Assembly: GCA_050257395.1 (NCBI GenBank)
Contig: JBLMWU010000028.1
Coordinates: forward strand, 1-34,720
Source: JAIRTY01 sp050257395
GTDB lineage: Bacteria; Actinomycetota; Actinomycetes; Streptosporangiales; Streptosporangiaceae
Length of the DNA: 34,720 bases
Direction: 5' to 3'
In this document: piece by piece, positions 1 through 8,940 of the stretch
Position numbering within the stretch: position 1 is the first letter of the stretch
Layout of the letters: the number at the start of each line of letters is the position of its first letter
Made by a program: the position numbers and the translations under genes
Notes under the pieces: model-generated
What the model saw: only the letters and a program-made list of their open reading frames with translations
Told to the model about the DNA's origin: nothing
Databases searched by the model: none

Positions 1-1150
<1,150 letters not shown>

Positions 1151-1460
1151 TTCTCGTCGCGCTCCTCGCGGAATTCCTGCTGGCTGGCCGGATCCGGGCC
1201 CTGCACCAAAGCCGCCCCTGGAGGCGTACCGGCGGCCGACGGCACAGGGCCACCGTCTTCTCACAAGTCATGGTAGGCGAGCCCGGCGGGGAAGCCAGCC
1301 TTTGCGCGCCGAACCGGGGACCTGGCCGGCGGCCCCTGCGCGGCCTTCGCCACAATAAGAAGGTACCGTTGCCCTGCCGCAGGTCATCGGCGGCAGCGGG
1401 CTGGCGGCGCAACTGTCCCGGTGGCTGCACGGCCGGGATCCCCGAGAGGAGCAGCAAGCA
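1151..1460. promoter_or_regulatory. Divergent intergenic region, secA / small membrane protein
   Basis: These 310 bases between divergent secA and the gene at 1461 hold no gene I can support. A least GC-rich patch lies near 1351-1366, containing ACAATAAGAAGG and a GGTACC palindrome, and is the likeliest place for the rightward promoter. Arms GGCCCTG (1197-1203) and CAGGGCC (1245-1251) could pair across a 41-base loop near the secA end. No promoter hexamers convincing enough to assign. Confidence 0.4.
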
Positions 1461-1718
1461 ATGGCGGACCAGGCGAGTTCGGGCACTCTAGTTCAGCCCC
1501 CGGAGCCCGGGGCGCTTGGCGGGCCGCGCGCCCACGAGACCTACCACGGCCGCCCGGTGTCCTGGGTGTCGGTCGGGATCATCACGGCGGCCTTCATCGC
1601 GGGCGGGCTCGCGCTCGTGTTCGGCCCGACCTGGTGGCTGTTCTGGACCAGCCTGGGCGCGGCCGCAGTCGGCGGCCTGCTCGGCCTGAGCACCCACATC
1701 ATGGAGGACTGGTACTAA
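1461..1718 (+). CDS. Small two-helix membrane protein, HGxxPAAW-like family
   Basis: An 85-residue protein with a polar Pro-rich N-terminus (about 1-30), the motif HGRPVSW near residue 30, then two hydrophobic segments (roughly 33-55 and 57-77) and the short tail MEDWY. The HG..xxSW motif directly ahead of two transmembrane helices resembles the small actinobacterial HGxxPAAW family, whose function is unknown to me. The ATG start has GAGAGGAG about nine bases upstream. It is followed by a short gap and a repeat/hairpin at 1749-1772 before the next plus-strand gene. Family placement is by motif only, and the biological role is not inferable. Confidence 0.75.
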   Translation: MADQASSGTLVQPPEPGALGGPRAHETYHGRPVSWVSVGIITAAFIAGGLALVFGPTWWLFWTSLGAAAVGGLLGLSTHIMEDWY

Positions 1719-1748
1719 ACCGCCCGGCCCGCCCCGGCGGAGCCCGGC

Positions 1749-1772
1749 CCGGCCGGAATGCCGGCCGGAATG
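1749..1772 (+). repeat. Two tandem 12-bp copies, also able to form a hairpin
   Basis: The unit CCGGCCGGAATG occurs twice head to tail. Because CCGGCCGG is self-complementary, 1749-1756 can pair with 1761-1768 around the 4-base loop AATG. It lies 31 bases after the stop of the small membrane protein and could act as a weak terminator, without a T-run. Confidence 0.5.
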
Positions 1773-1801
1773 TCGGTACCCCCGGCTAAGCTCTGCTGGC
1801 C

Positions 1802-3019
1802 GTGAGCAGTCCGGTCGCATCTCCAACTCCCCAGCTCGCGCTGTCCGCCGCTGACGTGCGGCTGATGACCCTGCGTGCCCAGGGCCTCCTCGGCACCGGC
1901 GGGCGGCGCGGCGGCGTGCCCGGCATGCTGCGGCGGCTCGGCGCGGTCCAGCTGGACACCATCAGCGTGCTCGCCCGGTCCCACGAGCTGGTCGCCTACG
2001 CCAGGCTCGGGCCGGTCGGCCGGGCCCGGGTCGAGCAGGCGTACTGGCATCCGCGCCGCCCGGCCGCGTTCGAGTACTGGTCGCACGCTGCCTGCGTGCT
2101 GCCGCTCGAGGACTGGCCGTACTACGCGTTCCGCCGCCGGGCGCTGCGGGTGCGCGGGAAGCGCTGGCACCAGAGTCACCAGGCGGCCTGCGCGGGCGTG
2201 CTGGACCGGCTGCGGGCCGAGGGCCCGCTCACCGCCACCCAGCTGGGCGGCGCCAAGAACGGCGGTGCCTGGTGGGACTGGTCCGACACCAAGATCGCCG
2301 TGGAGTGGCTGCTGGACGTCGGTGAGGTCATCTGCGTGCGCCGCGACGGCTGGCGACGGGTCTATGACCTGCCGGAACGCGTCCTGCCCGGGGAGCTGCT
2401 CGGCAGGGAACCCACCGATGAGGAGTGCCTGACCTATCTTGCCGGGGTGGCTGCCCGCGCGCTCGGCGTGGTCACCCGGGCCGACCTCGTCGACTACCAC
2501 CGGCTGCGCGAGCTGACCGTCCCGGGCGCCGGCTTCGCCGACTTCGCCGGCCAGGCCGCGGAGGCGGCCGGGCTGGTGCCGGTGACGGTCAGCGGCCCGG
2601 CAGGCAAACCCGCCCCCGCCTGGGCCGACCCGGCCGCGCTGGCGGCGGCGGGCACCCGGGGCCGGCACCGGGTGACTCTGCTCTCCCCGTTCGACTCGCT
2701 GATCTGGGACCGCAAGCGCACCCGGCGGATGTTCGGTTTCGAGCACGCCCTCGAGGCGTACGTGCCGAAGCCCAAGCGCGTCCACGGCTACTACGCGATG
2801 CCGCTGCTGGCCGGCGGGCAGCTGGCAGGCCGGGTGGACCCGGTCCGCCGCGGCCAGACCCTGGTCGCCCGGCAGCTCACCCTCAGCAGGCCGGCCGCGG
2901 CCGAGCCGATGGCCCGCGCCCTGCGGGAGGCGGCCGAGTGGGTGGGCTGCTCGGCGGTGGCGCTGGAACGGGTGGACCCGCCCGCACTGGCCCCCCGCCT
3001 CCAGGCCGCCCTCGCGTGA
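1802..3019 (+). CDS. Winged-helix DNA glycosylase-like protein, YcaQ/AlkZ (HTH_42) family
   Basis: 405 residues, GTG start. Family signatures run in order: GAVQLDTISVLARSHELV (about residues 48-65), FEYWSHAACVLPLEDWPYY (about 95-113), SPFDSLIWDRKRTRRMFGF (about 298-316) and YVPKPKRVHGYYAMPLL. The QLD triplet corresponds to the QxD/QxQ catalytic motif of AlkZ/AlkX (YcaQ) glycosylases, which unhook DNA interstrand crosslinks; in Streptomyces AlkZ protects producers of alkylating antibiotics. This chromosomal copy sits in conserved synteny and is more likely a housekeeping AlkX-type enzyme than a resistance gene, since no biosynthetic genes are nearby. It is convergent with the response regulator at 3043. 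Family assignment is strong; substrate is inferred. Confidence 0.88.
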   Translation: MSSPVASPTPQLALSAADVRLMTLRAQGLLGTGGRRGGVPGMLRRLGAVQLDTISVLARSHELVAYARLGPVGRARVEQAYWHPRRPAAFEYWSHAACVLPLEDWPYYAFRRRALRVRGKRWHQSHQAACAGVLDRLRAEGPLTATQLGGAKNGGAWWDWSDTKIAVEWLLDVGEVICVRRDGWRRVYDLPERVLPGELLGREPTDEECLTYLAGVAARALGVVTRADLVDYHRLRELTVPGAGFADFAGQAAEAAGLVPVTVSGPAGKPAPAWADPAALAAAGTRGRHRVTLLSPFDSLIWDRKRTRRMFGFEHALEAYVPKPKRVHGYYAMPLLAGGQLAGRVDPVRRGQTLVARQLTLSRPAAAEPMARALREAAEWVGCSAVALERVDPPALAPRLQAALA

Positions 3020-3042
3020 GCGCGCCGCCCGGCTGAGGCGGG

Positions 3043-3759
3043 TCAGCTGAATTCGATCAGCTTCTCCCGGACCGCGATCATGACGGCTTCCATCCGGGAG
3101 TGGATCTGCAGTTTCTCCAGGATGTTGCGGACGTGGTTCTTGACGGTGTTCTCGGAGATGAACAGCTCCTTGGCGATGTCCCGGTTGTTCATGCCGCGGG
3201 CCACCAGCTTGAGCACCTGGATCTCCCGGTCGGTCAGCCGGGGGGCCGGGACGTCCTGCACCCGCTCGGTCTCCTCGCGCCTGGCCAGCGCGGCGAACTC
3301 GGTAAGGAGCTTGGCGGCCATGGACGGGTTGATGAGCGACTGGCCGCCGTGCACCGCCCTGACCACGTCGGCGACCTCGTCCAGCGGGATGTCCTTGAGC
3401 AGGTAGCCGCTGGCGCCGGCCCGGATCGCCTCGAACAGGTCCTCCTCCTCGTCGCTGATCGTCAGCATGACGATTTTCGCGCTGGGAGCGACCTCCTTCA
3501 TGGCCCGGCAGGCCTCGATGCCGCTGCTGCGCGGCATCCGGATGTCCATGAGCACGACGTCGGGGAGCGACTCCCCGGCCTTCTCCACGGCTTCGGTCCC
3601 GTCGCTCGCCTCGCCGACGACCTCGATGTCGTCCTCGGCGTCCAGGACCATCTCCAGCCCGCGGCGGAAGAGAGCGTGATCATCGACGATCAGCGCGCGG
3701 ATCGGCTCGGGGCGCCGGGTCTGCGCTGCCTCGCCGGTCGCTGCGGGATCTCCGCCCAT
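3043..3759 (-). CDS. Orphan NarL/FixJ (LuxR-type) response regulator
   Basis: 238 residues: a receiver domain (about 20-140) with acidic pair DD at 26-27, phospho-acceptor D72 in VVLMDIRMP and the K of YLLKDIP, then a LuxR-type helix-turn-helix (about 175-235) with LTDREIQVLKLVARGMNNRDIA and TVKNHVRNILEKL. Such proteins bind DNA as phosphorylated dimers. I take the ATG at 3759 because GGAGG lies seven bases upstream; an upstream in-frame start at 3810 would add a low-complexity extension. No histidine kinase is adjacent, so its partner is unknown; the orphan kinase at 16654 is one candidate in this window. The position next to hpf is conserved in Streptomyces-type genomes. Confidence 0.93.
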   Translation of the reverse strand: MGGDPAATGEAAQTRRPEPIRALIVDDHALFRRGLEMVLDAEDDIEVVGEASDGTEAVEKAGESLPDVVLMDIRMPRSSGIEACRAMKEVAPSAKIVMLTISDEEEDLFEAIRAGASGYLLKDIPLDEVADVVRAVHGGQSLINPSMAAKLLTEFAALARREETERVQDVPAPRLTDREIQVLKLVARGMNNRDIAKELFISENTVKNHVRNILEKLQIHSRMEAVMIAVREKLIEFS

Positions 3760-3799
3760 GGCGCGTCCTCCCTGACCTGCCGTCTCGGTGGCCTTGCCG

Positions 3800-3852
3800 C
3801 CAGCGGTCACCGCTGGCCAGCCGTGCGGCGCTGGCCAGCGGCCGCTGGCGCC
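3800..3852. promoter_or_regulatory. Cluster of overlapping dyads between hpf and the response regulator
   Basis: CCAGCGGT-C-ACCGCTGG (3800-3816) is a perfect 17-base dyad. CGCTGGCCAGC recurs at 3811 and again as the perfect palindrome CGCTGGCCAGCG at 3829-3840, followed by CCGCTGGCGCC. The cluster lies 41-93 bases upstream of the regulator's start and about 130 bases after the hpf stop, so it could be an hpf terminator, an operator for the regulator, or both. Confidence 0.45.
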
Positions 3853-3982
3853 TTCCTGCGCAGCCCGGCTGGTACGCCTGCGCCCCGCTGCCCGCGTGCC
3901 GCGTGATCAAACTCTCGCCGATGCGGGCACGTGGCGCAAATGCCGGGCCGCGCCACGCCGGCGGCGCGGCCCGGCCATCGCG

Positions 3983-4795
3983 CTAGCGGCCGAGCGCGCC
4001 GGGCCCCGGCAGTCCCGCGCTGGGCAGCCCGGGCGGCCCCGCCGGCAGGCCGCTGGCCCGCCCGGCGGCGCCGGGCGCGCTGTGCGCCTCTCCTTCCACC
4101 AGCCGGATCACCCCGTACTGGTAGCCGTGCCGGCGGTAGACCACGCTCGGGTGGCCCCGCTCCGCGTCGCGGAACAGGAAGAAGTCGTGGCCGACCAGTT
4201 CCATCTCCAGCAGCGCCTGGTCGATGCTCATGGGGGCGGCCGCGTGGAACTTCTCCCGTACCACCAGCGGCCCGTCGCCTTCCATCGCGATCGGGACGAC
4301 ATCATCCGCGCCGTCCAGCGGGGAACCGTCCAGCGCGGATCCGGCGATGGCCAGCATCTCCCAGGCCGCCTCGGGGGTCTCAGCCGGGGCGCTGGCGGGC
4401 TCCGCCGCGGCCGCTGACGCGCGCCGGGCCTGCCCGTTGCCCTCCGCCGTGGCCCTGGGCTCCGGCACCCTTTCCGTGCCCGGGGCACCGTACCGGGTCT
4501 TCCGCCGGTCGCTGGAGCGGCGCAGCCGCTCCTCCAGCTTCGCGCAGGCGCGGTCCAGCGCCGCGTAACGGTCATCGGCGGCCGCTTCCGCGCGGATCAC
4601 CGGACCGCGCGAGGCGATCGTCAGCTCCACGCGCTGCCGCCGGTCCGACTGCCGCGGGTTGCGCTCCATGGTGACCTCGACGTCGATCCGGATCGCCTTG
4701 CGGTCCAGCCGCTCCAGCTTGCCCAGCTTGGTTTCCGCGTACCTGCGGAACCGCTCCGGCACGTCAGTGCGTCGGCCCTTGAAGATGATGTCCAT
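3983..4795 (-). CDS. hpf: Ribosome hibernation-promoting factor, long form (HPF)
   Basis: 270 residues. The N-terminal S30AE/RaiA domain (about 1-105: MDIIFKGRRTDVPERFRRYAE... with a basic segment around RSSDRRKTRYG) binds the decoding centre of the 30S subunit. A long Ala/Pro/Glu-rich linker follows, then the C-terminal dimerisation domain (about 190-240: MSIDQALLEMELVGHDFFLFRD ending GVIRLVE) that pairs 70S ribosomes into inactive 100S dimers. A Pro/Gly-rich 30-residue tail closes it. The start is fixed by AAGGGGGG about five bases ahead of the ATG. Neighbours secA and lpqB agree with Rv3241c synteny. The 411-base leader region upstream is unusually long and structured. The stop and the downstream regulator gene are 223 bases apart, so co-transcription is uncertain. 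Confidence 0.95.
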   Translation of the reverse strand: MDIIFKGRRTDVPERFRRYAETKLGKLERLDRKAIRIDVEVTMERNPRQSDRRQRVELTIASRGPVIRAEAAADDRYAALDRACAKLEERLRRSSDRRKTRYGAPGTERVPEPRATAEGNGQARRASAAAAEPASAPAETPEAAWEMLAIAGSALDGSPLDGADDVVPIAMEGDGPLVVREKFHAAAPMSIDQALLEMELVGHDFFLFRDAERGHPSVVYRRHGYQYGVIRLVEGEAHSAPGAAGRASGLPAGPPGLPSAGLPGPGALGR

Positions 4796-4883
4796 CCGGA
4801 CCCCCCTTCAGCCCGATCGAGATGGCGGCACCCGCCCGGCCGACCTGGTCTTCGTCCCCACATCCGCCTGCTGAGGGGTTCGC

Positions 4884-4897
4884 GGCAACCTGTTGCC
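4884..4897. promoter_or_regulatory. Perfect 14-bp dyad upstream of hpf
   Basis: GGCAAC-CT-GTTGCC lies 89-102 bases upstream of the hpf start codon in a region otherwise without genes. It could be a repressor or activator site for hpf, or a small hairpin in its leader. No known consensus recognised. Confidence 0.4.
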
Positions 4898-4911
4898 ACT
4901 AATGCCCTTCT

Positions 4912-4945
4912 CCCTGCCTGGGAGACATCCGGTCCCCCGGCAGGG
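4912..4945 (-). other. Bulged stem-loop in the hpf upstream region
   Basis: Outer arms CCCTGCC (4912-4918) and GGCAGGG (4939-4945) enclose inner arms GGGA and TCCC, giving a bulged stem with a nine-base loop. On the hpf-sense strand it would sit about 117-150 nt upstream of the start. It could be a leader RNA structure or a terminator for readthrough from lpqB. It does not match a riboswitch class I know. Confidence 0.4.
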
Positions 4946-5164
4946 GCAGGACTTACCTCTAAGCCGCACCGTGATCGGTCGACGAGAAGTCGCCTTACGT
5001 GGGCCGTTTCGCCTGCGGCTGGCATCGGCTTGCCTGGCCGGGGCCCCCGCCAGCAGCGGGAGACCCTGCCCGACGCAACCACGGACCCGGGCGGGTGCCA
5101 TGACAGGAACGCTAGCCTGACCCGGGCCGAATGTCAGGAGACATAAGTCCCATCTCGTCAACGG

Positions 5165-5178
5165 GGCTCGCGCGAGCC
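5165..5178 (-). terminator. Candidate terminator hairpin of the mtnA-mtrAB-lpqB operon
   Basis: The 14-base palindrome GGCTCGCGCGAGCC begins 29 bases past the lpqB stop codon on its sense strand. It would form a five-pair stem with a four-base loop. There is no T-run, which is common for actinobacterial terminators, so the call rests on position and symmetry only. Confidence 0.45.
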
Positions 5179-5206
5179 GCAGGTCAGCGCGGCGGAGCCG
5201 GGCAAT

Positions 5207-7075
5207 TCAGCCGGGATAGGTTGCGGCCCGGCCCGGCAGCAGGTCGCTCCAGAACTCGCCGAAACCCGCCGACCGCTCCAGCCGGCCGCTGGCCAGCCCC
5301 AGATACAGGGGGTTCTGCGGCCCGGCGGCCGCGATCGACACGATCCCGGGCTGCACCGCGCCCTGGCTGGCGGCGTTGTTGCCGTTCACCGGCGCCTCCC
5401 AGACCTGCATGTCCGCGGCCGTCCCGGAGACCGCCACCAGATGGTCAGCGTCGTACCAGGTCAGCGCGGACACGCCGGAAACGTTCGGGGCGACCGGCAG
5501 CGTGCTCCAGATGGCGAACTGGCCGCCGGCCCGGACGATGGCGCCGAGCACCAGATGCGCCGCTGGCCCCTGCCCGACGATCATCGCGAGCCGGGTACCG
5601 TCCGGCGCCACCCGCAGCCCGGTCACCGGGCCGGCCCCGGAGGGGAGGCTGACCCGGACCGCCGGGCCGCTGCCGTGCGGCAGCACGAACACGCCCGCCG
5701 AGCCGCCGGACCGGCCGGCCACCCACAGGTTGTCCGCGCTGTCCCAGCTCGGGGTGGTGAAGCCGGAGCCGGTGAGCCGGGCGTGCGGCGTGCTGGCGGA
5801 CGGTTTGGCGTGCGGGACCGTGGCGGCGGCGAGGTCGCTGACATAGACGGCGGTCCCGCCCCCGCCGACCCCGGCCAGGTAGCGCCGGTCCGGTGAGACC
5901 GCGATCGCGCTCATCGGGACGCGCCCCTGGCCCGCATCGCCCGGCACCGGGGTGCTGCTCTCGTCGCCCCCGTGCCCCTGCCCCAGCACTCTGACCTTGC
6001 CGTCCGCCCCCACGTAGTAGAGGCCCTGCCCGGTCGCCGGGTGCTGGACCAGGCGGGCGTAGTCGCCCTGGCCCAGCACGGCGCTGCCGGAGGCGGGCCA
6101 GAAGCGGCCGTTGACCTTGAGCTTCACGGACCCGATGAGCGGGTCGCCGTAGGCACGGCTGGTCAGCGTCCAGACCAGCTGGGCGTCCAGCGCCCGGAGG
6201 GTGGCCGGGTTCGCCGCCTGTGACGGCATGCTCAGGCTGACGATGGCCGTCTTGCTGAGCGGCGGGCCGGGCAGCACCTGCACCCCCTGCAGCCGGGCGC
6301 GCGCCGGGAAGGCGGAGTCCGCGGCGCCGTACAGCCAGCTGGGCACGCCGCTGAGCAGCGCGCTCACCAGCCTGGTGGCCGGGTCGGAGGAGTCGCTCGG
6401 CACGTACACGGGATCGGGGACAAGCACGCTGCGCCCGGTGCCGCGGGCGTAGAAGTACAGGTTCTGCGGCTTGTACACCAGATTGAACAGCCCTTCGGGC
6501 AGCAGCAGCACGTGCCGGCCGGGCACGCTGGCGATCCGCCACTGCCCGTTCACCCGCTCCAGCCCGAAGTTCAGCCCGGCGGTGCCGCCGCCGGTGGCGG
6601 GCTTGTACTGGCCGCTGCTGGAAAGGGTGGCGACCTCGGGGCCGGCAGCCACCACGGAGTCGTTGCTCGCCAGTGCCATCCGGTGGGTCCCCGGGACCAT
6701 CGTGGGCTGCTGGCCGACGATGGTCACCTCCGAACCGGGCGACCAGGCCCTGCTCGCGGCGGGGGTCAGGTACTCCCGGGCGATCGCGTTCCGGTTCGCC
6801 CGGCTGGCGCTGGCCAGCAGGAAGCCGGACACGATCTCGGTGGGGAGCCAGCCTGGCTGCGGCCCGCTCATGACCAGTGCGCAGCAGGTCGTCCCGCTGC
6901 CGCCCTGCGGGGCGGGGGTGGACTGCACCAGTCCTTCCGACGGCAGCTGGGCGCAGGCGGCGGCCAGCAGGGAGAGGGCCATCGCCAGCCCGGCGGCCGC
7001 GGCCCGGCTGCGCACCTGGCACCGGCCCGGCGCCGGCCCGGCCGGCCCGCCGGTCACGTCGGGATCTCTGGTCAC
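5207..7075 (-). CDS. lpqB: Lipoprotein LpqB (MtrAB-associated)
   Basis: 622 residues. A hydrophobic signal segment (about 24-40) ends in LLAAAC with the candidate lipidated Cys41. It is followed by a GerMN-like region (about 180-330, including LVPDPVYVPSDSSDPATRLVSALLSGVP) and a C-terminal beta-propeller-like half with repeats such as VSPDRRYLAGVGGGG and VAPDGTRLAMIVGQ. In actinobacteria LpqB is an outer-face lipoprotein that binds the extracellular part of MtrB and modulates MtrAB signalling and cell division. The GTG start overlaps the mtrB stop in GTGA, implying translational coupling. The lipobox has Ala rather than Leu at -3, a mild deviation. Synteny with Rv3244c makes the assignment firm. 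Confidence 0.95.
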   Translation of the reverse strand: MTRDPDVTGGPAGPAPGRCQVRSRAAAAGLAMALSLLAAACAQLPSEGLVQSTPAPQGGSGTTCCALVMSGPQPGWLPTEIVSGFLLASASRANRNAIAREYLTPAASRAWSPGSEVTIVGQQPTMVPGTHRMALASNDSVVAAGPEVATLSSSGQYKPATGGGTAGLNFGLERVNGQWRIASVPGRHVLLLPEGLFNLVYKPQNLYFYARGTGRSVLVPDPVYVPSDSSDPATRLVSALLSGVPSWLYGAADSAFPARARLQGVQVLPGPPLSKTAIVSLSMPSQAANPATLRALDAQLVWTLTSRAYGDPLIGSVKLKVNGRFWPASGSAVLGQGDYARLVQHPATGQGLYYVGADGKVRVLGQGHGGDESSTPVPGDAGQGRVPMSAIAVSPDRRYLAGVGGGGTAVYVSDLAAATVPHAKPSASTPHARLTGSGFTTPSWDSADNLWVAGRSGGSAGVFVLPHGSGPAVRVSLPSGAGPVTGLRVAPDGTRLAMIVGQGPAAHLVLGAIVRAGGQFAIWSTLPVAPNVSGVSALTWYDADHLVAVSGTAADMQVWEAPVNGNNAASQGAVQPGIVSIAAAGPQNPLYLGLASGRLERSAGFGEFWSDLLPGRAATYPG

Positions 7076-8925
7076 GGCTGTGTCCCCTTGGCGCTGCCGG
7101 CCGGCGTCCAGCCCGGGCCGGCGGCCCCGTCCCCGGCCGCGCCTGCTGACGGCACGGGCACGGCTGCGGTCCCGCCGCTGGCCAGCGGCCCGGGCGGCTC
7201 GGCTTCGTCAGGCCCCAGCGGCAGCGGTGAGCCCGCCAGCTCCTGACCCGCCGAGCGCGGCAGGGTGAGCCGGAACACCGACCCCTTGCCCGGCTCGCCC
7301 CAGGCCTGCAGCCAGCCCCCGTGCAGCCGGGTGTCCTCCAGCGCGATCGCCAGGCCCAGCCCGGTGCCGCCGGTGGTCCGGGCCCGCGCGGGATCGGCCC
7401 GCCAGAACCGGTCGAACACGAACTGGTGCTCGCCCGGGCCGAGCCCCACGCCGTGGTCGCGGACCGTGACCGCGACCGCATCGCTGTCCGCCGCGACCGT
7501 CACCACCACCTCCCGGCCCTCGCCGTGCTCCACCGCGTTGTCCAGCAGGTTCCGCAGCACCCGCTCGATGCGGCGGCGCTCCACCTCCGCGACGCACGGA
7601 TCGGCCGGCAGCCGGAACTCGATCCGGGTGCCGCGCCGCGCCGCCAGCTGCTCGGCGTCCGCGGCGGCCCGCCGCACCAGGTCGCACACGTTGGCGGTCT
7701 CGGCGTCCAGGCTGACCACGTTCGCGTCGTACCGGCTGATCTCCAGCAGGTCCGCGAGCAGCGCCTCGAACCGCTCGAGCTGGCTCTGCAGCAGTTCGGC
7801 GGACCGGCTGGCCGACGCCTCCAGCTGCTCGCGCGCCTCGTACAGGATGTCCGCCGCGATCCGGATCGTGGTGAGCGGCGTCCGCAGCTCGTGCGACACG
7901 TCGGACACGAACTGCCGCTGCACCTTGGACAGGTCCTGCAGTTCCTGGAGCTTGTCCTGCAGGCTGGCCGCCATCTCGTTGAACGAGGTGGCCAGCTCGG
8001 CCAGGTCGTCGGTGCCCCGTACCGGCATCCGCTGCCCGAGCTCACCGGCGGACAGCCGCTTGGCGGCCTGCGCGCCCTCCCGCAGCGGCACCACCACCCA
8101 CCGGGTGACCAGGGAGACGATGACCGCGAGCAGCAGCACCAGCGACAATCCGGCGCCGATCAGCGCGGTCTCCACCAGCTGCAGCACCTGCTGCTGCTCG
8201 GTGAGCGGGAACACGTAGTAGAGCTGGTCGTGGGAGGAGATCGGCGCGCCCACCGCCAGCGCCGGCTCCCTGGTCCTGCCGTCCGCGCTGACCAGCATGG
8301 TCGGCTGCGACTTGAGCGAGTCCGAGTGGGTGCTGCGCTGCTCGCGGGTGACGGCCCCGATGAGCGGGCCGGGCAGGCTCTCGGCCATGTTCTGGTTGCC
8401 GATCACCGCCCGCAGGCCGCCCGTGCCCTGCGGCAGGATCACCACGTCATAGACGTTCCGGGGCCCGCTCTCCTGCTGCAGGGTGGTGGCGAGGGAGATG
8501 AGCTCGGACGGGAGCGGCCCGCCCGGCCGCTGCATGCCCGGCTGGCCCTGCGCGGTGGTGAGTCCGTCCTGGACCTGGTTCAGCGCGGTGGTCCGCTCAT
8601 TGGCGAGCAGCCCGTCGGAGATCTGCTGGACCAGGAAGAAGCCGAGGATCGCGACCACCACGGCGGAGATGACCAGCGTGGTCGTGACCACCCGCAGCTG
8701 CAGCGAGCGGTGCCAGCGGCCGCGCAGCCCGGCGGCCACCGCCCGCAGCCGCCGCCGGGTGAAGCGCAGCAGGCCATTGGCGGCCTGCCCGCGGTCAGCC
8801 AGCGCGCCGGTCACGAGCGGCCGGGGCGTGGCCGGGCCCGCCGCGGGCGCAGCCGGAGCTGGCGCGCCGCCCCGGGAACCGGCCCCGGCGTGCGCCTCAC
8901 TCTCTGCTGCCTTACCGCCCGCCAT
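7072..8925 (-). CDS. mtrB: Sensor histidine kinase MtrB
   Basis: 617 residues: cytosolic Ala/Pro-rich N-terminus (1-75), transmembrane helix about 78-100, extracytoplasmic sensor about 101-250, second helix about 255-277, HAMP (277-330), HisKA with the phospho-acceptor H345 in DVSHELRTP, and HATPase_c with N463 in LLDNAVEHGEG, DHGVGLG and GGTGLGLAI. The C-terminal 60 residues are Pro/Ala-rich. MtrB phosphorylates MtrA and coordinates septation, peptidoglycan hydrolases and, in streptomycetes, development. It starts 15 bases after the mtrA stop with AAGAGGGG close to the ATG, and its stop overlaps lpqB. All catalytic motifs are intact. Confidence 0.97.
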   Translation of the reverse strand: MAGGKAAESEAHAGAGSRGGAPAPAAPAAGPATPRPLVTGALADRGQAANGLLRFTRRRLRAVAAGLRGRWHRSLQLRVVTTTLVISAVVVAILGFFLVQQISDGLLANERTTALNQVQDGLTTAQGQPGMQRPGGPLPSELISLATTLQQESGPRNVYDVVILPQGTGGLRAVIGNQNMAESLPGPLIGAVTREQRSTHSDSLKSQPTMLVSADGRTREPALAVGAPISSHDQLYYVFPLTEQQQVLQLVETALIGAGLSLVLLLAVIVSLVTRWVVVPLREGAQAAKRLSAGELGQRMPVRGTDDLAELATSFNEMAASLQDKLQELQDLSKVQRQFVSDVSHELRTPLTTIRIAADILYEAREQLEASASRSAELLQSQLERFEALLADLLEISRYDANVVSLDAETANVCDLVRRAAADAEQLAARRGTRIEFRLPADPCVAEVERRRIERVLRNLLDNAVEHGEGREVVVTVAADSDAVAVTVRDHGVGLGPGEHQFVFDRFWRADPARARTTGGTGLGLAIALEDTRLHGGWLQAWGEPGKGSVFRLTLPRSAGQELAGSPLPLGPDEAEPPGPLASGGTAAVPVPSAGAAGDGAAGPGWTPAGSAKGTQP

Positions 8926-8940
8926 ACCCCTCTTGCCGGA

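Larger units (their letters stand above)
4796..5206. promoter_or_regulatory. 411-bp non-coding region between lpqB and hpf
   Basis: No open frame here looks like a protein; in particular there are no phosphoribosyltransferase or zinc-ribbon motifs of ComF, which relatives encode at this spot. The stretch holds a perfect dyad GGCAAC-CT-GTTGCC (4884-4897), a bulged hairpin (4912-4945) and a palindrome just after lpqB (5165-5178). Patches TTACCTCTAAG (about 4953-4963) and CACTAATGC are the least GC-rich and may hold the leftward hpf promoter. I could not assign hexamers. Confidence 0.55.

Noticed and set aside
4808..5161. Possible comF gene or remnant on the minus strand
   Set aside because: The open frame of 117 codons shows no zinc-ribbon cysteines in the right spacing and no PRPP-binding VDDVxTTG motif; codon usage is not gene-like.
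5445..7481. Long minus-strand open frame across lpqB and mtrB
   Set aside because: It is out of frame with both genes, is composed of Arg/Ala/Gly/Pro, and has no domain pattern.
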